Below, piece by piece: positions 59,966 through 64,000 of a stretch of DNA of 64,000 nucleotides (positions within the stretch are counted from its first letter, which is position 1; the number at the start of each line of letters is the position of its first letter). Origin of the DNA: Belliella aquatica (GTDB taxonomy: Bacteria; Bacteroidota; Bacteroidia; Cytophagales; Cyclobacteriaceae); the NCBI RefSeq assembly GCF_014637795.1, contig NZ_BMFD01000003.1, positions 147,754 through 211,753 on the forward strand, in the 5' to 3' direction. The notes under the pieces were generated by a model. It did no database searches. It was not told where the DNA came from and was given only the letters and a program-made list of their open reading frames with translations. A program made the translations under genes and the position numbers.

Positions 59966-62085
59966 GACCAGATTTAAATCAATTAACTCTCGAAAATTCA
60001 GAGAAAACTTCATCAGAACACTGGGGTCAGGTATGGAATACTGCTGAGAAAATTGAAGTTCCGGCTCAGGTTGGAGCAGACAAAATTAAAGAAACCGAAC
60101 ATCTTAAGTTTGCGGCTGGAATATCTCCTTTTTTGCGTGGACCATACAGTACAATGTATGTGATGCGCCCTTGGACGATTCGTCAATATGCGGGTTTTTC
60201 TACCGCCGAAGAATCCAATGCATTTTATAGAAAAAATTTAGCTGCTGGACAAAAAGGTTTATCTGTAGCCTTTGACTTAGCCACGCATAGAGGATATGAT
60301 TCGGATCATCCTCGTGTGCTAGGGGATGTCGGAAAAGCCGGAGTTGCCATTGATTCTGTTTTGGATATGAAGGTCCTTTTTGATCAGATTCCTTTGGATC
60401 AAATGTCTGTTTCTATGACTATGAATGGGGCTGTGATTCCGATTATGGCTTTTTATATTGTTGCGGCGGAGGAGCAAGGTGTTAAGCCAGAGCAGCTTAG
60501 TGGAACGATTCAAAATGATATTTTGAAGGAATTCATGGTAAGGAATACTTACATCTATCCGCCACTTCCTTCGATGCGAATTATCGCAGATATTTTTGAT
60601 TATACTTCGAAGAAGATGCCTCGTTTCAACTCTATTTCTATTTCAGGATACCACATGCAAGAAGCAGGTGCTACGGCAGATTTAGAATTGGCTTACACCT
60701 TGGCTGATGGCTTGGAGTACTTGAGGACAGGAGTTGCAGCGGGATTGGATATTGATGATTTTGCACCAAGATTGTCCTTCTTTTGGGCGATAGGGATGAA
60801 TCATTTCATGGAAATCGCCAAGATGAGAGCAGGAAGATTGTTGTGGGCTAAGATCGTGAAGCAATTCAACCCAAAGCAGGAAAAATCTCTGGCTTTGAGG
60901 ACGCATTGTCAGACTAGTGGCTGGTCACTTACTGAGCAAGATGCATTCAATAATGTGACGCGAACGGCTGTTGAAGCACTAGCTGCGGCGTTGGGTCACA
61001 CGCAATCTTTGCATACGAATTCTTTTGATGAAGCCATTGCGTTACCCACTGATTTTTCGGCAAGAATCGCACGAAACACGCAGTTATACCTTCAAGATGA
61101 AACTGAAATCACTAGGGTAGTAGATCCTTGGGGAGGATCATTCTATGTGGAATATTTGACTGATCAATTGGTGAAAAGTGCTTGGGCCTTGATCGAAGAA
61201 GTGGAAGAATTAGGTGGCATGGCAAAAGCCATAGAAGCAGGAATTCCGAAAATGAGAATTGAAGAAGCTGCCGCTAGAAAGCAAGCTAGAATAGATAGTG
61301 GTAAGGATGTGATCGTTGGTGTGAATAGGTATCAAACTGATGAAAAATCAGATTTTGACATTCGTGAAGTTGACAATGACACTGTCAGGAGGTCTCAAAT
61401 TGATCGTTTGAATACGCTTAAGACAGAAAGAAATGCTGATGAGGTTAAATTAGCATTGGATAAAATTACAGACTCAGCCAAAACAGGTCAAGGGAATTTA
61501 CTTGATCTAGCGGTAGATGCTGCAAGAAAAAGAGCTACATTAGGAGAAATATCTGATGCCATGGAAGACGCATTTGGAAGACATAAAGCCACTGTAAAAG
61601 CGATTTCAGGGGTTTATTCTGGAGAAGCAAAAGCTGATAAAAGCTTTATTGAAGCTAAAAAGTTAGCAGACGAATTTGCCCAACTCGAAGGAAGAAGACC
61701 TAGGATCATGGTAGCAAAAATGGGTCAAGATGGTCACGATAGAGGTGCAAAGGTGATTGCAACTGGATTTGCGGATTTAGGTTTTGATGTTGACATCGGG
61801 CCATTATTTCAAACTCCTGAGGAAGTCGCTCAGCAAGCAGTAGAAAATGATGTGCATATTGTTGGAGCATCTTCTTTGGCAGCTGGTCACAAAACCTTGG
61901 TGCCAGCTTTGATTACAGAATTAAAAAAATTAGGAAGAGAAGATATTATGGTCATTGCGGGTGGTGTGATTCCTCCAAAAGATTATGATTTCTTATTTGA
62001 CTCAGGTGTGGCCGCAGTTTTTGGACCGGGGACAGTTTTGCCGAAAGCAGCGATTGAGATACTAAGTAAATTAATGGAGGGTTGA
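59962..62085 (+). CDS. mutB: Methylmalonyl-CoA mutase, large (alpha) subunit
   Basis: This 707-residue catalytic subunit interconverts methylmalonyl-CoA and succinyl-CoA with adenosylcobalamin. It has the substrate-binding barrel (about 20-540; [21 protein letters not shown] quoted in part, [58 protein letters not shown]) and the B12-binding domain (about 570-700). There the base-off His motif [20 protein letters not shown] is followed by GVIPPKDY and FGPGTVLP. It is coupled to mutA by a 4-nt overlap. MeaB (54021) is its partner GTPase. Confidence 0.97.
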   Translation: MRPDLNQLTLENSEKTSSEHWGQVWNTAEKIEVPAQVGADKIKETEHLKFAAGISPFLRGPYSTMYVMRPWTIRQYAGFSTAEESNAFYRKNLAAGQKGLSVAFDLATHRGYDSDHPRVLGDVGKAGVAIDSVLDMKVLFDQIPLDQMSVSMTMNGAVIPIMAFYIVAAEEQGVKPEQLSGTIQNDILKEFMVRNTYIYPPLPSMRIIADIFDYTSKKMPRFNSISISGYHMQEAGATADLELAYTLADGLEYLRTGVAAGLDIDDFAPRLSFFWAIGMNHFMEIAKMRAGRLLWAKIVKQFNPKQEKSLALRTHCQTSGWSLTEQDAFNNVTRTAVEALAAALGHTQSLHTNSFDEAIALPTDFSARIARNTQLYLQDETEITRVVDPWGGSFYVEYLTDQLVKSAWALIEEVEELGGMAKAIEAGIPKMRIEEAAARKQARIDSGKDVIVGVNRYQTDEKSDFDIREVDNDTVRRSQIDRLNTLKTERNADEVKLALDKITDSAKTGQGNLLDLAVDAARKRATLGEISDAMEDAFGRHKATVKAISGVYSGEAKADKSFIEAKKLADEFAQLEGRRPRIMVAKMGQDGHDRGAKVIATGFADLGFDVDIGPLFQTPEEVAQQAVENDVHIVGASSLAAGHKTLVPALITELKKLGREDIMVIAGGVIPPKDYDFLFDSGVAAVFGPGTVLPKAAIEILSKLMEG

Positions 62086-62107
62086 TTTTTCAACCTTTCT
62101 TTTTTTA
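62078..62107 (+). terminator. Likely terminator at the end of mutB
   Basis: GGTTGA (62080-62085, including the stop codon) pairs with TCAACC (62090-62095) around TTTT, extended by weaker pairs, and is followed by a T-rich run. Confidence 0.6.
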
Positions 62108-62117
62108 AATTAACTCT

Positions 62118-64000
62118 ATGAAGTCTATAACATTAATTTATGATGAAAACCTGCTTGAAACCTTAGAAGACAAGGTTTTACCACTTTTGAGCAATAATGT
62201 AAAAATCAAAATTCCTTACAAAAATCATAAAAAGCATGATTTTACAGATGAGGATTTTATTGTTACCTATTTATCTGATGAGCAGCTGCGCGAACTGTTT
62301 GATGTAGTGATAGAGAATCATTGGAAAATCGGGTTTCTTCCTCATCCAAAAATGGTGGAGGCAAGACAAGGTTTTGGTGTTTCTTCAAACTTAGAAATTG
62401 CAGTTGAAAATATTCTAACTACTGAAGAGGTTTTTGATATTGATGTGCTTTTGGCAAATGGTCAGCCTGTTCTTAACAAGTTGGTTTTGGGGAATACATT
62501 TAGTCTACTCTATGCTGTCGATGGGGATAAATCTTGGTTAACCAAATACCTTGGGAGAATCAAAAGATTTTTTGGTTCTTTTAGGAGAGTAAAGTTGCAT
62601 CCATTTAGTATCAATTGGAGTAATGATGCTGGTGAATTAAAAGGGAAGCCACTGGAAACGGCTGCATTGGGGATGGTGATCGTTCAGCATGGACAAAGCT
62701 CTATTTTGTCGAGAAGGATCATCGAAGATTCTTATGCCAATGATGGCATGATGCATTGTTTGATCCTTGCCCCGAGCAGCATATGGGAAATTATCAAATT
62801 TGGGTTTTTCAGTATTTTTAAATCTTCCAAAAGGAGTAAGCTTCCTGAATATGTAGCTCATATCAAATCTGATAAAGTGGTTATAGGGAGTTCAGAATCT
62901 ATCAATTATGCGATTGATGAGGTTTTGATGAGTTCTAAACTGATAGAGTTGGAAGTGAAGCATAAGGCAATTTCAATTGTTCCTGGTAGATCTTTGAAAA
63001 CAGAATTAGAGGTCAAAAAGAGGAAAATTTATAAAATTCAAAATCTACCGACAGGGGAATTGAAAAATGAACTCTTGGAAAGATTGCTTCCCATCACCAA
63101 TCACGCCACAACAGAGGAGTTTAAATGGCTTTTTACCATATTAAGAGAAAATGCAAAACTGAGTTCAAGTTACTTAGTTTTGATGGCCTTATCCACGATA
63201 ATTGCCACTTTTGGTTTGTTTGGTGACTCTTCCCCCGTAATTATTGGTGCGATGATTTTGGCACCTTTGATGTCACCTATAATTTCTTTGGCGATGGGTG
63301 TGCTGAGGCAAGACAACAAACTGATCAGTGAAAGTTTTAAAACTATCGGTTTTGGATTAGCAATAGGGTATTTGTTTGCGGTCTTGATTACTTGGTTCAC
63401 TCCTTTGAATACCATGAATAGCGAGATCTTGGCCCGAATCCGTCCTAATTTATTGGATTTGGGTGTAGCTGCTGCTTCTGGAGTGGCTGGAGCCTATGCA
63501 CATTCTAAAAAGGAAGTGGCCAAAACTTTAGCAGGCGTGGCGATTGCAGTGGCCTTGGTGCCACCTTTGGCAGTTTCGGGTGTTGGGCTTGGATGGGGAG
63601 ACTGGTCGGTTTTCTGGGGAGCCCTTTTGCTTCTTGGAACCAACTTGGCAGGAATGGTTTTGGCAGCTGCTTTGACTTTTCTTTTCCTCGGTTTTAGTCC
63701 ATTTAAGCTTGCCAAAAAAGGATTGACGATTTCATTATTCTTTGTAATTCTAATTTCAGCCCCATTGGCATTTGGTTTTTCGAAAATGGTGAAGGAAAAT
63801 AAAATCATTCAAAATTTAAGTGGAAAGGAGATTTCAAGTGGTGTTCTAAGGGATGTGAAAGTGATTAAAGTCGTTCCCCTGAAACTGTCTATCACGATAG
63901 TTTCTGAATCACCTTTGGATTTAGAGGAGTTGAATCTGATAAAGAAGGAAATTGAAGAAGTCTTAGATCAAAAAATAGAACTGGAATTATCTGTGGCTGT
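62118..64000 (+). CDS. DUF389 membrane protein with N-terminal lipid-kinase-like domain (partial)
   Basis: From ATG 62118 the frame is open to the right edge (627 complete codons), so the C-terminus is missing. Residues 1 to about 300 follow the layout of a diacylglycerol/NAD kinase-like fold (start KSITLIYDENLLETLE; the loop HWKIGFLPHPKMVEARQGFG matches the GxxPxGTxND region), but the phosphate-binding GGDGT motif is not seen, so kinase activity is doubtful. From about 345 a DUF389 domain (TIGR00341 family) begins: SSYLVLMALSTIIATFGLF, SPVIIGAMILAPLMSPIISL, LDLGVAAASGVAGAYAHSKK, GVAIAVALVPPLAVSGVGLG, then more membrane helices (about six in all). Function is unknown; membrane transport or lipid interaction is inferred. 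Confidence 0.8.
   Translation, partial: MKSITLIYDENLLETLEDKVLPLLSNNVKIKIPYKNHKKHDFTDEDFIVTYLSDEQLRELFDVVIENHWKIGFLPHPKMVEARQGFGVSSNLEIAVENILTTEEVFDIDVLLANGQPVLNKLVLGNTFSLLYAVDGDKSWLTKYLGRIKRFFGSFRRVKLHPFSINWSNDAGELKGKPLETAALGMVIVQHGQSSILSRRIIEDSYANDGMMHCLILAPSSIWEIIKFGFFSIFKSSKRSKLPEYVAHIKSDKVVIGSSESINYAIDEVLMSSKLIELEVKHKAISIVPGRSLKTELEVKKRKIYKIQNLPTGELKNELLERLLPITNHATTEEFKWLFTILRENAKLSSSYLVLMALSTIIATFGLFGDSSPVIIGAMILAPLMSPIISLAMGVLRQDNKLISESFKTIGFGLAIGYLFAVLITWFTPLNTMNSEILARIRPNLLDLGVAAASGVAGAYAHSKKEVAKTLAGVAIAVALVPPLAVSGVGLGWGDWSVFWGALLLLGTNLAGMVLAAALTFLFLGFSPFKLAKKGLTISLFFVILISAPLAFGFSKMVKENKIIQNLSGKEISSGVLRDVKVIKVVPLKLSITIVSESPLDLEELNLIKKEIEEVLDQKIELELSVA

Noticed and set aside
1-64000. 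CRISPR arrays, tRNA genes, IS elements or prophage genes
   Set aside because: No regularly spaced direct repeats with spacers, no cloverleaf with CCA end, and no transposase, integrase or phage protein was recognised on either strand.

Overview
The window looks like a piece of chromosome from a member of the Bacteroidota, most likely order Cytophagales, family Cyclobacteriaceae (Algoriphagus/Belliella-like). The reasons are: AT-rich DNA; promoter elements of the Bacteroidota type (TTTG, about 19 nt, then TAnnTTTG); families typical of that group (6-bladed beta-propeller and DUF4221 lipoproteins, a reg_prop histidine kinase, DUF349, DUF2795, DUF1684, a split 5'-nucleotidase, zapA with a coiled-coil partner and rny); and a vitamin-B12-dependent methylmalonyl-CoA mutase made of two subunits. 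The assignment is inferred from gene content and no rRNA is present. I saw no tRNA, rRNA, prophage, insertion sequence or CRISPR array.

Layout. 0-9.5 kb: end of a TonB-type receptor; a toxin-antitoxin pair whose toxin is broken; pdhB; a periplasmic rhodanese; a phosphoesterase; an overlooked 45-codon basic protein; hisS; ybaB with a glycosyltransferase; a PspC protein; a TPR lipoprotein. 9.5-19 kb: glycosylasparaginase with cutC; a CBS protein; a PhoB/PhoR-type two-component pair preceded by a Pho-box-like direct repeat; DUF3108; recA; a MacB-like permease; queA; ispD. 19-25 kb: a LiaF-like membrane protein with a LytS kinase and a LytTR regulator, preceded by helically phased TTACC repeats; DUF2795; DUF349; ettA. 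25-31 kb: an AT-rich accessory stretch with two divergent exported lipoproteins, an aminotransferase, a cluster of REP-like hairpins, and a secreted S1/P1-nuclease/phospholipase-C-fold protein. 31-42 kb: rpsT, radC, DUF1684, pheT, a coiled-coil gene, zapA, rny, mtfA-like, an M20 peptidase, an ABC-F ATPase, sucD.

42-54 kb is the most unusual part. A 1143-residue periplasmic-propeller histidine kinase lies beside a receiver-kinase protein whose H-box has Gly in place of the usual Glu. These are followed by an ABC exporter-type system whose permease carries His-rich extracytoplasmic loops and whose third gene is a DUF3299 protein. Then come a class IV aminotransferase and a MerC-family protein with a perfect inverted repeat over its promoter and start codon, which together suggest metal handling. 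A leftward group (cytochrome c, SCO, HemJ) concerns haem and copper respiration.

54-64 kb: meaB, dnaA, a 5'-nucleotidase split into two adjacent genes, mutA-mutB, and a DUF389 membrane protein with an N-terminal lipid-kinase-like domain that runs off the right edge. meaB and mutAB act together in propionate and methylmalonyl-CoA metabolism. Most gene ends are marked by strong hairpins that serve one or both strands.
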